Positions 1 through 11,131 of a stretch of DNA of 64,000 nt are shown here, one piece after another (within the stretch, counting starts at the first letter, position 1; each line of letters opens with the position of its first letter). Origin of the DNA: Aedes albopictus (lineage: Eukaryota; Arthropoda; Insecta; Diptera; Culicidae); the NCBI RefSeq assembly GCF_035046485.1, contig NC_085137.1, forward strand, positions 254,098,733 to 254,162,732. Direction: 5' to 3'. Both the position numbers and the translations under genes were made by a program. The notes beneath the pieces are model-generated. The model made no database searches and had not been told where the DNA came from. It saw only the letters and a program-made list of their open reading frames with translations.

Positions 1-640
1 TGCGGGGTGGAGTTGCTGTGGAGATTATCCCAAGAGATTCCTGTAGATGGAATTCATTTGGCGATACATCTTGAAAATTAACGATTCATGGAAATTTTGC
101 ATGAAAAATTGCCTTCGGTGAATTCTTAGGGGATTTGTATGATTTATTCCTTTAAGAATTCTGCTAGAAAAAAAATCAGCTTAAGGAGTCCATCCAATGA
201 TTCCTTCAATAATTTGTCCGGAAAATACTCCATACATTCATACAGGGATTCCTATATAAATTCTTCAAGGAATTCGTTAAGATAGCTCTCCTGGGGTTTC
301 TTAAGGAATTCATCGTGGATTTCTTCCGGAATTACTCCTGGGGTTTATACATGAATTTTTCCAGGGATTTCTCCAGGAACTGCTACAGCGATACCTGCAG
401 GAGTTCTTCCTCAAACTCCTCGTACGATTCCTTCAGACTTTCTATAAGAATTCTTTCTGCTGTTTCTTCAGAAACTCTTCCTGAGATTCTCTCAAGAATT
501 CCTGGAATTTCTTCAATTTTTTTTCTTGTAATTTCTCCAGGAATTCCTCAAGGAATGCCTACAGAAATTTCTCCAGGTATTCTTTCAAGAGTTCTTCCAG
601 GGTTTTCTCTGGGAGTTCCGCCAGAAATTTATCTAGAAAC
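1..640. repeat. degenerate pyrimidine-rich minisatellite, segment 1
   Basis: Short imperfect units built on ATTCCTCCAGGA (12 bp) and variants repeat head to tail. The first ~270 bases are the most degenerate. Stop codons are rare in every frame because the unit contains few, so long apparent ORFs appear on both strands. They have no conserved domain and are not called as genes. Bases 272-638 are closely matched again at about 3279-3646. Confidence 0.85.
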
Positions 641-914
641 TAGATGTACCCGGCAAACTTTGTCTTGCCTACTGCGTTTTTTGACGTTCCAAGTATCTAG
701 CCAAGACCTAGTCCCCGGTCAAAATGTATAGAAGATAGATTTTCAAAAACTCTAAATTTCTCCATGTTTTTTGCCTCATAAACCTTCCTTGGGTGAAAAC
801 TAACAGAACAAAGTTTAGATGACCAAAATCGGACCTTCCGTTCGCAAGTTATGCGCGGTCCCACGTATGCCACTGCATTTTTATATATATAGATATAGAT
901 AGATAGATATAGAA
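640..914 (+). mobile_element. short retroposon insertion with GATA-type 3' tail
   Basis: Non-repetitive sequence inside the minisatellite that ends in a TATA/GATAGATA microsatellite (about 880-912). The duplicated copy of this array near 3640-3655 lacks it: there TCTAGAAA runs straight into TTCGTCCAGG, the sequence that follows this insertion here. The offset between the two array copies changes from about 3007 to about 2735 across it, which matches its size. A simple-repeat tail and no inverted termini suggest a SINE or truncated LINE; the family is not recognised. Confidence 0.6.
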
Positions 915-3900
915 GATTCGTCCAGGAGTTCTAGAAATTCCTCCAGCAATTTCTATAGGCATTCATCCAGGAACTCCTCCAGACATTCCTCCATTGATTT
1001 CTCCATGAATTTCGCCAATAATTCCTTCAGGGATTTCTTTTGGATATCAGTAATTCTTCAAGGAATACTAGAGATTCCTCCAAGAATTCCTTCAGGAATT
1101 TACGCAGGGTATTCTTCTGGAGATTCCTAGAGAAATTTCTCTAGAAATTCCTTAAGGAATTCTTCTACAAATTTCTCCAGGAATTTCTACAGGTACGTCT
1201 CCCGGAATTCCTCCAAGCATTCTACTAGAAAAGAATCCTCCAGGGATTGTTTTTGGGGTTTCTTCAGGAATCCCTCCAGAAATATGCTCCAGTGATTCTT
1301 TCAGGAATTCTTCCACGGATTTATACAAAGGAATTTTCTGAAGATTCATTAAGGAATTCCTACAGCCATGTCTCCACGAATTCTTCCAGGAATTTCTGTT
1401 GGGTTTCTCCATAGATTCTTTAAGGAGTTCTTCTAGGGATTCCTCGAGGAATTTTTCTAGAAATTTCTTAAAGAATTTCTACAGCTACATCCTCAGGAAT
1501 TCATCCAGAAATTTCTCCAGGCATTCCTCTAGGGGCTCATCCAGGGAATCCTCCAGGAGTTCTTCCAGAGGTTTCTCTGGAAATTCCTTCAAGGATTCCT
1601 CTTGAAATTCCTACGAGAATTCTTGCAGGGATCCCTCAGGAATACCTCTAGAGATTCTGTTAGGAATTTCTCCACGAGTTCATCTAGACATTCCAGCTGG
1701 CATTCTTCTGTAGATTTTACCAGAATTCTAGAGATTCGTTCAGGAATTCCTCTAAAGATTTCTCCGGGAATTTTTACAGGCATGTCTCCAGGAGTTCCTC
1801 CAGGAATTCCTTAAGGAATTTCTCCCGGAATTCATCTAGAGATTCCTCCAGGAATTCGTACAGATATGTCTCCAGCAATTCCTCCAGAAATTTTTCCAGG
1901 CATTCCTCAAGCAAATCCTTTAGGATTTGCTCTAGGGATTACTCCAGGAATTCTTTCAGGAATACCTCCAGACATTCCTTCAAGGATTTGTCCGGAAATT
2001 TCTCCAGGCATTCCCTCCAGGAATTCCTTCATGCATTGCTCCAAGATTTCATCCATAAATTTCTCCAAGGACTCCTCCAGGAATCCCTTCAAGATGTCCT
2101 GAAGGAATTCCTCCAGAAAATACTCCAGGGATCCATCCCGAAATTTATCCAGGTATTCCTCCAGGAGTTCCTTCAGGGATTCCTCCAAAAGTTTCTCAAA
2201 AGATTTCTCTTGGGCTTTCTCCAGGAATTCATCTAGGCTTTGCTTCAGGAACTCCTGCAGGCATTTCTCCAGGATTTCATTCAGGAAATTCTCCAGGGAC
2301 TTCTCCAAGAATTCCAAAATTTGGGGATTGCTATTAAAAGTATTTGTTAGAATCCCAGAAAATATCCCTAGAAAGAACTTCTGGGGGAAAGCCATATTCT
2401 GGACGAATCGCAGAAAGATCTTATGAAACAATTCCAAAAAGTATTCTGGAGAAAATTCTGATGGAACGTCTGAAGGAGTCGTCAGGATGGTCAGGAATTT
2501 CTCAAGAATTTCCTCGAGGATTCATCCAGGAGTTCCCCGAAAATATCTCCAGGAGTTCTTCGAGAATATCTCCTGAAGTTCCTCGGGAATTTCTCCTGGA
2601 GTTCCTTGGAAATTTCTCCGGAAGATCGTCAAGAATTTCCTAGAGGATTCATCCACGAGTTCCCCGGAAATATCTCCAGGAGTTCTTTGAGAATATTACC
2701 CGAAGTTCCTCGGGAATCCCTCCTGGAGTTCCTTGGAAATTCCTCCAGGAGTTCCTCATTGGAAATTCTTCCAGAAAAATATCTCCAGTAATTGCTCAAA
2801 CATTCTTCCTGGATTTCCTCGGAAATTCCTCCTAGAGCACTCCTTCAGGAGTTTTCCGGATTCATCCATGAGTTTTTTGGGAATTACTCCAGAAGTTTCT
2901 CTGAAATTCTTCCAGGAGTTTATAGGGAATTTCTCCAGAAATACCTAGAGAATTCCTCCAGGAGTTCCTTGGAAATATCTCCAGGAGTGCCTCGGATTTT
3001 TTTTAGAAATTCCTCGGGAATTGCTCCTGGAGTTCCTCGGAAATTTTTTCAGAACACCCTCGGAAATACTTCCAGGAGTTCCGCGGAAATTCCTGCAGGA
3101 GTTCCTTGGAAATTTTTCCGGAAGATCATCAGGAATTTCTCAAGAATTTCCTAGAGGTTTTATCCAGGAGTTCCCCTGAAATATCTCCAGGAGTTCCTCG
3201 GAAATTCCTCCAAGATCTCTTCTGGAATTCCTGCAGGAGTTCCTTGGGATTGCCTCCAAATGTTATTCGGGAATTACTCTAAGGAATTCGTTAAGATAGT
3301 TCTACTGGGGTTTCTTAAGGAATTCCTCGTGGATATCTTCCGGAATTACTCCTGGGGATTATCCAGGATTTTTTTCAGGGATTCCTTCAGGAACTGCTAC
3401 AGCGATACCTGCAGGAGTTCTTCCTCAAACTCCTCGTACGATTCCTTCAGACTTTCTATAAGAATTCTTTCTGCTATTTCTTCAGAAACGATTCCTGGGA
3501 TTCTCTCAAGAATGCCTGGGATTTCTTCAGATTTTTTTCTTATAATTTCTCCAGAAATTTCTCAAGGAATGCCTACAGAAATTTCTCCAGGTATTCTTTC
3601 AGGAGTTCTTCCAGGGTTTTCTTTGGTTCCGTCAGAAATTCATCTAGAAATTCGTCCAGGAGTTCTAGAAATTCCTCCAGCAATTTATATAGGTATTCAT
3701 CCAGGAACTCCTTCAGAAATTCCTCCATTGATTTCTCCATGAATTCCGCTAGTAATTTCTTCAGGGATTTCTTTTGGATTTGCTTTAGTGATTCTTCAAG
3801 GAATACTAGAGATTCCTCCACAAATTCCTCCAAGAATTCCTCCAGGAATTTACGCAGGGTATTCTCCTGGAGATTCCTAGAGAAATTTCTCTAGAAATTC

Positions 3901-4459
3901 CTTCAGGAATTCTTTTACAGTACAGATTCCTCTAGGAATTTCTACAGGTATGTCTCCCGGAATTCTTTCAAGCATTTTATTAGAAAAGAATCCTCCGGGG
4001 ATTGTTTTTGGGGTTTCTTTAGGAATACCTTCAGGAATATGCTCCAGGAGTTCCTTTGAAATTTCTCTGGAAGAACATCAGAAATTTGTCAAGAATTTCC
4101 TCGAGGTTGTATCCAGGAGTTCTCCAGAAATATCTCCAGGAGTTCCTCGGAAATTCCTCCAAGAGCTCTTCTGGAATTCCTGCAGGAGTTCCTTGGGATT
4201 GCCTCCAAATGTTATTCGGGAATTACTCTAAAGAGATCCTCGCTAAATTTTCCAGGAGTTCTCCGGCTATTCATCCATGAGTTTTTCGGGAATTCCTCCA
4301 GGAGCTGCTTGGGGATTCCTCCTGGAGTCTCTCGAGAATTTCCCCAGAAGTTTATCGGGAATTTCTGCAGAAGTACCTAGATAATTCCTCCAGGAGTTCA
4401 ATTTCCTCGGAAATTGCTGCAGGAGTTCCTCGGGAATTCCTCCATGAGTTCCTCGGAAA
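915..4459. repeat. degenerate minisatellite, segment 2 (12-bp and 23-bp units)
   Basis: Around 920-1080 the period is 12 bp (ATTCATCCAGGA, ACTCCTCCAGAC, ATTCCTCCATTG and so on). From about 2540 to 3230 the start-to-start spacing is 23 bp (for example 2545, 2568, 2591, 2614), as if a 12-mer and an 11-mer were amplified together. Higher-order duplications are visible: 272-638 with 3279-3646, 915-1290 with about 3650-4030, and about 3142-3282 with 4092-4233. No coding gene is supported. Confidence 0.85.
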
Positions 4460-5428
4460 GGAGTAGTGTGCGGTAGTTCGGCAGCAGCAAAGTTTCGCGC
4501 GCTCGCTTTGCTAGATTTTTGCGATTTTCTTTCCCCTTCTCTCTGCGGGGCTCCGACGACGGGACGCCAAGCAGTCAGTAGTGTGCGGTAGTTCGGCAGC
4601 AGCAAAGTTTCGCGCGCTCGCTTTGCTAGATTTTTGCGATTTTCTTTCCCCTTCTCTCTGCGGGGCTTCGACGACGGGACGCCAAGCAGTCAGTAGTGTG
4701 CGGTAGTTCGGCAGCAACAAAGTTTCGCTTTGCTAGATTTTTGCGAGATTGAGTTTTTGGAGGCAAAGTGTACAGGCCGCGTTTTCATTCGGTCGTCGTC
4801 TGCGTCTATTTGACTGCTCATCTTCGTACGGGGCGATTTATGATACGATAAATGCAACAAACAACATTTTTTGCGATTTTAGTCAACAGACATTGAAATG
4901 TTCGTCACGTCAAGTGTCGGCCCAAGTTCCAAAGCCACGTTGGTTCAAATCACTTTATTTTCTCTTTCGTTAATTTTCGCACTTCGAAAACTATCTGAAT
5001 GGTTCGTCATCTTCGATGTCGGCATGTGTTTTGTTTTAGTCCAAATGAAAATAAGTGGTTTGATATTAATAGGGTTGCATGAATCACTCCACTTACCAAA
5101 GTGAACTCATATCATGCGACCTTTCCCCTCCCCACTAACAAAAAGTCCTTCCCATGACAGACGTGGAGACGCAGAGGTGATCTCGGTCTTTAGTAAGCAA
5201 CGCACGTCATAATAACATTCCTTTTCTTCCTCGATGACCGTAAGGACGTGGCCGGCGCCGTTATTGACCTAATAAAGTTTGGAATTCTCGAAGATGCACA
5301 TTGAGGACGGTAAGCTACTCCCAAGCTCCGTCTGTTGGTTCCTTGTGCAACTTCGATTGTTCTGGTCAATCACGGAGTAGCAACTACGAATAGTACGGTC
5401 ATCTATGCTCATGCTCATGCTCATGCTC
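4460..5428 (+). mobile_element. non-autonomous LINE-derived element with tandem 5' repeats and hexamer tail
   Basis: A 969-bp insertion in the minisatellite. An exact 25-bp array segment containing the variant CCATGAG lies on both sides (4435-4459 and 5429-5453) and fits a target-site duplication. The 5' end carries two full and one partial 115-bp repeats (starts 4463, 4578, 4693). The middle is unique and holds no reverse transcriptase or endonuclease. The 3' end is four copies of ATGCTC (5405-5428). This is a LINE-like head and tail with the coding part missing, or a composite SINE. The small ORFs inside match nothing recognisable. Confidence 0.65.
4463..4745 (+). repeat. 115-bp tandem repeats at element head
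   Basis: GTAGTGTGCGGTAGTTCGGC recurs at 4463, 4578 and 4693. The first two units are full length and nearly identical; the third is cut short and runs into TTTTTGCGAGATTGAG. Each full unit has the CAGT-rich start and GC-rich body seen in promoter monomers at some LINE 5' ends. That role is inferred. Confidence 0.85.
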
Positions 5429-5890
5429 AATTCCTCCATGAGTTCCTCGGAAATATCTCCAGGAGTTCTTCGGGAATATCTCCAGAAGTTCCTCAGGAAT
5501 TCCTCCTGGAGTTCCTCGAAAATTTTTGCAGGTGTTCCTTGCAAATTTCTCCGGAAGATCCTCAGGAATTTCTCAAGAATTTGGATTTATCCAGGAGTTG
5601 TTTAGAAATATCTTCAATATTATTCCTCCAGGAGTTCCTCGGAAATTCCTCCAGGAGTTGCTTGGAAATTCCTCCAAAAGTAAGTCAGGCATTATTCTGA
5701 GGAGTTCTTCACGAAATCCTTAAGGAGTTCCTCAGATATTCCTTTAGGAGTTCTCCGGGTATTCATCTATCAGTTCCTCGGAGTTTCCTCCAGGAGTTTA
5801 TCGCGAATTCCTCCAGAAGTTCCTCGAGAATTCCTCCAGGAAGTTCCTCGGAAATAGCTTCTGGAATTCCACGGGAATTCCTCGGAAATT
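5429..5890. repeat. degenerate minisatellite, segment 3
   Basis: Continuation of the array after the LINE-derived insertion. Clear 23-bp spacing is seen at 5622, 5645 and 5668 (ATTCCTCCAGGAGTTCCTCG form). Confidence 0.8.
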
Positions 5891-5898
5891 CTACTGCA

Positions 5899-6174
5899 CT
5901 CCTCTTCTTGGCGTAACGTCCTCACTGGAACAAAGCCTGCTTTCTCAGCTTAGTGTTCTATGAGCACTTCCACAGTTTTTAACTGAGAGCTTCCTCTGCC
6001 AATGATCATTTTGCATGTGTATATCGTGTGGCAGGCACGAAGATACTCTATGCCCAAGGAAGTCAAGGAAATTTCCTTTACGAAAAGATCCTGGACCGAC
6101 CGGGAATCGAACCCGTCACCCTCAGCATGGTCATGCTGAATACCCGTGCGTTTACCGCCTCGGCTATATGGGCC
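5899..6174 (-). mobile_element. tRNA-derived SINE (Feilai-like)
   Basis: Read on the minus strand, the element opens with a tRNA-like head: a box A-like stretch near GCCGAGGCGGTAAACGC and a box B-like GGGTTCGATTCCCGG around 6103-6170. The body (5899-6100) matches what I remember of the abundant Aedes Feilai-type SINE. An 8-bp direct repeat CTACTGCA flanks it (5891-5898 and 6175-6182). It interrupts the minisatellite. The head is not a functional tRNA gene because it leads straight into SINE body. Confidence 0.8.
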
Positions 6175-6182
6175 CTACTGCA

Positions 6183-7410
6183 GTGCCTCGGAAATTGCTC
6201 TTGAAGTTTCTCGGAAATTCCTCTTAAGAGTTTCCTGGAAAGAAAATCTCCAGTAGTTTCTCAAATATTCCTCTTCGATTTCCTCGGGAATTGCTGCTGG
6301 ATTTCCTCGGGAATTCTTACTAGAGTTCTTCGGGAATTCCTCCAATGGTTCCTTGGGAGTTTTTCTAGGAGTTCTTCGGTCCTCCCTCCAGAAATTTTCA
6401 GAAATTGCTACAGGAGTTTCCTCAGAAATAGCTCCAGCGCTCCGGACCAGGAGACCCTCGTGAATACCTCCAGAAGTTCCTTGGGAATCTCCTGCAGGAA
6501 TTTCGCGGAACTTCGGAATAAGTCCCGAGGAATTTTCGAGGAACTCCTTTAGCACTTCCCGAGAAACTTCTAGGTGAATTCCCAAGGCACAGCACAACTG
6601 GACGAATTTCCGAGGAACTTTCCACAGAACTTCTAGAAGAATTCTCGAGGAAGTCTTGGAGAAATTCCTGAGGAATTGCCGACATAGTCTTGGAAGAATT
6701 CCCGAGGAATTCCTGAAGGAATTTCCGATGAACTGCTGGAGGAATTCCCGAGGAACTCCTGAAGAAATTCCCGAGCAACTTCTGAAGAAATGATCTTGAA
6801 ACTGTTGGATGAATTACCGGGGAACTCCTAGGAAATCCTGGACGAGTTCCCGAAATGCTACTGGAGAAATTTTCGAGGAGCTCGTGGAGGAATTCTCGAG
6901 GCACTCCCGAACAACTTCTGGAGGAACTCCTGTAGAAATTCCTGGGGAACCCTTGGAGGAATTGCAAATAAAATCCTAGAGTAACTCTCGAGGAGATTCC
7001 GAGGAATTCCCGAGAGACTACTTGAGAAATTTCCGAGGAACTGCTGGAGGAGTTCTCGAGGAGCTCATGGAATGAACTAACGAAGAAATTCCCGATGAAC
7101 GCTTGGAGGAATTTCCGTGGAACTTCTGGAGATATTCTCAAGGATATCCTGGAGAAATTCCCAAGGAATTCCAATGGAACTGCTGGTGGAAGTCCCAAGA
7201 ATCTGCTGGAAGAATTCCCGAGGAACTTCTGCACCGATTTCCGAAGAACTCCTTGAAAAGTTCCCAAGGACGTCCTACAGAAATTATTGAAGAAACTTCT
7301 GCAAACAAGTCCGGGGATGGAATAACCTTGAAATTCCTAGATGAATTACGGCGGAGTTCCTGGAGGAATTCCCGAGACACTCCCGTGGAATTTGTAGAAG
7401 TATTCTCAGA
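6183..7410. repeat. degenerate minisatellite, segment 4, orientation reversed
   Basis: From 6183 to about 6470 the units are pyrimidine-rich as before (TTCCTCGGAAATTCC). After about 6500 the + strand becomes purine-rich (GAATTCCCGAGGAACTCCTG), the reverse complement of the earlier units. The array is thus an inverted pair of blocks. Long ORFs on both strands here are by-products of the repeat. Confidence 0.75.
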
Positions 7411-7690
7411 ATTTCGAGCGACGAGTGCGCCGGAAGTATACGGTGTGCAGGGCGTGTTGCAAGCATGCCGAACAAAAACCCTGCAAAGTTGTTGTTCGCC
7501 TATGAATCTAGTTGGCGCAAGAAGGCATTGAGTGCAGAGTGCACCATGGGTGGACCAGGAGTAGCCGGCACGCCAATTTCTGACGAGATCGGCAGTCATG
7601 AACCAAGTATTGGCGTGTTCTTGTTGATTATGCTGATATATTAAATGTTATTTTGGATGGTGGAATGATCGCAAAATAATAAATCCTTGA
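7410..7690 (+). pseudogene. 3' fragment of an RTE-clade LINE
   Basis: Translation of about 7450-7570 resembles the C-terminus of the RTE protein at 30.7-33.7 kb (AGRVASMPNKNPAKLLFA here against AGHVARMPDNNPAKLVFA there), followed by the degraded ARWADQ region. The rest of the LINE is missing, as expected of a 5'-truncated insertion. The 3' end runs to an AATAATAAATCC stretch near 7680. Confidence 0.65.
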
Positions 7691-8655
7691 ATCAGCTTGA
7701 ACCCATTCAAATTCCATTACTAATTTCTCCATGATCTTTTATTTTCAGAAAACTAGTGTAACAGTTACCTAAAAACTTTCGTTCTTCAACCTCAGATGAG
7801 GCCGTCGGTACTTCTGGTACCTACATCAGGAGTTTTTTTGTAATTCAAATCTTCAAAAATTCTCGTTATCAACCGTGAGAGCCTCAAGGCCTTGCAAGTC
7901 CGTTTGATCCTCGCCCCCGGACTGAGCAAATGGAGATAACAGCGAACGAGGTCCACCCATACACTTCGGCACATCCACGACATTGACTTAATTACCAAGG
8001 ACTGTCCAAAGACCATCAGCAGAGAAAAAGTTAATGGGAATGAAAGATTCAGTCGGTCATATTTGGAGTGATGTGTAAGAGAACGTAATTTTGATGTTTA
8101 ATTTAGTATTAAACCATATATTTTTTAATAGGATACCACTAGGTGGACGGCACGCACGGTAACATACGCAAAGGATGGAGTCCTCTATGCGCGACCTATC
8201 GGAATCTTTGTTCACGCCTCTGGTGACAACAATAAACGTAACGAAAGCAGCTGCACCAGCCGCCATGATCAACAGTTCCAACGAATCTTTCTCTTCCGGT
8301 CCAGCAAAACTGCGCCAGGTGTGCCTAATGCGCCGTCGACGGCATAGGAGCACAGCATTGCCTACGCATTGTATTATAATAATTGTCATTGTATTGTATT
8401 ATAATTGTATAATAATTGGAACATCATGTTCAATATATTCAGTTTAAGGCAGCCTGAAAGAGTTGTTCAGCCTAAAGATCCATGTATGCATAGGGAAACG
8501 GTATTAGCATCTTATTGTACATTTTCCTAGTGTATGCAAGTAAATCTCGCTGCTCAAGAAGTCGTTGTCATAACTAAAATGCGCAATAAAGAATACAATT
8601 TCGTCATTTACGCTTAAAATCCACAACTTTGTTCATTAATTTATGAATTCTGTTC
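7691..8655. other. unassigned intergenic stretch
   Basis: No gene was recognised. On the minus strand, 8057-8389 is an open stretch with a possible membrane segment (LELLIMAAGAAAFVTFIVV) followed by a basic/acidic tail. It could be one exon of an unknown gene, but no family, reliable splice sites or neighbouring exon support it. Confidence 0.25.
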
Positions 8656-8659
8656 AACG

Positions 8660-8799
8660 GATGATTGAATTGCTTTTTATCCTTTTACGACATTTTGATT
8701 GTAATAATTGAACAAACTTTAACCCGTGAGTAACTGTTATTTTAGGAAACATCAACAAAATGTATTGTCGTAAAAGGTTAAAAAGCAATTCAATCAACC
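8660..8799. mobile_element. hairpin MITE
   Basis: GATTGAATTGCTTTTTATCC at the left is repeated inverted at the right end (about 8765-8799), with arms of about 35 bp around a short loop. No convincing target duplication was identified. Confidence 0.55.
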
Positions 8800-10030
8800 G
8801 TCGAGAAGAATTTGCAATTGTTTACGTCGTTTCCCTATTACATTGCATCGATTACATCGCTACGAGTACGTCGAATCTATTACATCGGGAGAATTACATC
8901 GGATCCGTGTATTACATAAATCGCCCGTGTGTACATCGTGCTGTGTAATATCACTCGATCGATGTAACGACTTGGTTGCAGCGATTTCAATGTAATATTC
9001 AACAACTTTTTTTGCTGTGCATTCCAGAAAATCCGGTCGAAACGGACCAAAATGAATGTCCAACGATAGCTTAAAACGCGATAGGAATGGAGTTTATACT
9101 TCGGACCGCAAATGAAACATGACCGTCGTGTACAATGTTTCTTTATTAACTCACTCCAAGACTCACTCTCTCTTTGATACAGTGGTGCCAAGACGGCCAA
9201 ACTTCAATCAAATATAATTACACCGAGGTAAATCTCATTTTCAAATTCAAGTGTTTTTCTTTACAGTTTAACATCGAATGTTCAAAAGAAAACTAATCGT
9301 TCATTGACCAATCTTTGGAAAGTCGGGAAATCTCAAAAGCGCAACTTTAAAGCATCATTCGAAACCTAGTTCGGAACCGAAAAGTTGAACGATTGGTCAC
9401 TCACCGGTGCTAACTAATCAACCAACTTTTTAGTGAAATTCGATGTTTGATTCTTTCCTAATGAGCTCATCGAGGAGCTCATCGCTATGTTTTCAAATCA
9501 TGTTAGGCTATTTGGATCAATATTGTAATATTAATCCCCGATAAACTTATATTATCTAATATAAAAATCATTTGAGCACATCTATCAAATATATAAGTAA
9601 TGTTATTGATATTATGTGTCATACTGAATTGTTTTTATGTGTGATCACACATCAAAACAATAAATACGAAAAAAATAATTCGATATGTGCGTCACACATA
9701 AACATCATTTGTCCAGACACATTGCAAAAATATATGTGTACGAAACATAAAATAAATATTTGCAGTTTTTGCAGTGTACCATTACATTGCAAGAATTGAA
9801 AGAGAAAGTGAACAAAGAGAGCCTCTCAAATGCAGATAGGACCTATTGAAATGTTTGGCCTGACTTATGCTTTACAAGGTGCTGAATAATAATGCGCAGA
9901 AGAAACCAAAACGATTCGATGCAAAATCGCAGTTTTATTCACGATCCCGCATTTATACTAACTGCGAGAGGGGTCCAGTGGGGTTGGAAATGCGCAATAT
10001 CTAACATAAAGCGTGAACTTTTGTGGAAAT
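8800..10030. other. unassigned AT-rich intergenic DNA
   Basis: No supported gene. It contains a cluster of ATTACATCG-like words (8839-8910), a perfect short palindrome TGTGTGATCACACA near 9640, and weak inverted similarity between about 9268-9330 and 9390-9450 that may be a decayed MITE. Confidence 0.4.
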
Positions 10031-10033
10031 ACA

Positions 10034-10282
10034 GTAGACGTTCGGTCGGTGCAAACGGTTTAACGTTTAACTGCAATGCTTTTTAACTGCAAAACAAATT
10101 TGCAGTTATCGCACCGCCAAATGTCAGAATGGTGCGCCATGTTAGCCCAAATAAACTTTCGGATGAAGTTCACGTTCATTTTACGTCAGTTGATGGTTTG
10201 TTGACATTGTCAGGCGTTGCGGTTATCGGATTTTCGTTCGCTAAGTGAAATTTAAACATGTTGCAGTTATCGAACGTCTACT
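10034..10282. mobile_element. MITE-like element with 12-bp TIRs
   Basis: AGTAGACGTTCG at the left end is perfectly repeated inverted at the right end (CGAACGTCTACT). The interior is non-coding and repeats TTTAACTGCA-like words. The target duplication is unclear. Confidence 0.5.
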
Positions 10283-10295
10283 CAATACCTCAATA

Positions 10296-10507
10296 TTGTC
10301 TATCCGGTTGGAATCAAGACAGACATTCAATCGAAAATTGCCATTTTCTTGGTCCACAAGTGTCGCAACTGTTTCGCATCTAGTGCGCTGTGTTGCTGAC
10401 AACAGCGTGAAGGATGCGCACTACTTTTGACATGATTCAAAAACGTCGCGAGTTAGGTCGCGTCGCGACTTGATTGTGCGACGTCCGGTTTGGTGGCGGC
10501 CCGACAA
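10296..10507. mobile_element. TA-flanked MITE, copy 1
   Basis: TTGTC...GACAA termini with a flanking TA on each side (10294-10295 and 10508-10509). The 212-bp body is nearly the same as 21791-22002, which confirms the boundaries. Confidence 0.75.
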
Positions 10508-10555
10508 TATAGTCCTCGGAAAAGTCGAACATCGATTCGATCAACTGCTCAAACG

Positions 10556-11123
10556 TAGTAATCCTACATTATAGAGATCTGCGGAGGCGGCCATTGTAAG
10601 CCAATCGTGCAGAAAGAACTGTCAAAGTGTGAGCCAAATGAACAGGCTGATCGTTCGTAAGAAGGCGTCGATTGAACGGTATTGCAATCTGAACTAAATA
10701 AATTAAAATTATTTATTTTTAATATCGAGAAATTGACGGTATATGTAAGTTTAGTAAAAAGAAAGAATTTAATTAATTCTGCTTTCAAAAGCTCAAGCTT
10801 ATGACGAAACTTTTGTTGCTGCACTTCTCGAAAAAACTTTCATTGCTGCTTCTTGCTTCATTTCTGCCGATATGTTTAGCTTAACACTTTGCAATAAATT
10901 TCAGATTTCATCGATTGCTCCGCTATTTTTTTCAAAATTTTGAAAAAAAAAATCTACCATAATTAGAAAATGTAAACAAAACAACTTGAACCACTACGAA
11001 GTCACGCACAAAGTTTGAACATCTAGCTTTGCAGCAAGTGTTGGCAGCTGATGTAAACAAAATGAACAGCGTTGCCGAATCGACATATGTAACTTCCGCT
11101 TATCTCTATGTAGAGGATTTCTA
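10556..11123. mobile_element. m8bp-type MITE, copy 1
   Basis: Termini TAGTAATCC and GGATTTCTA form imperfect TIRs of about 22 bp. An exact 8-bp target duplication CTCAAACG flanks the element (10548-10555 and 11124-11131). Near-identical copies lie at 23449-24018 and 28274-28841. An 8-bp duplication is typical of hAT-type elements, although the termini are not the classic CAG start. The conserved minus-strand 86-codon ORF inside all copies resembles no transposase and is probably spurious. This copy ends 476 bp before the SPS1 start codon. Confidence 0.9.
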
Positions 11124-11131
11124 CTCAAACG

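Noticed and set aside
4463..4745. CRISPR-like or satellite array
   Set aside because: Units are contiguous 115-bp direct repeats without spacers, inside an element with its own target duplication, in a eukaryotic genome.
6103..6176. tRNA gene
   Set aside because: The tRNA-like stretch continues directly into SINE body and has a target duplication around the whole element; the same applies at 54263-54336.
315..7531. Numerous long ORFs of Ser/Phe/Leu-rich repeats on both strands
   Set aside because: They follow the 12-bp and 23-bp DNA units, appear in several frames of both strands at once and show no domain; stops are simply rare in the unit.
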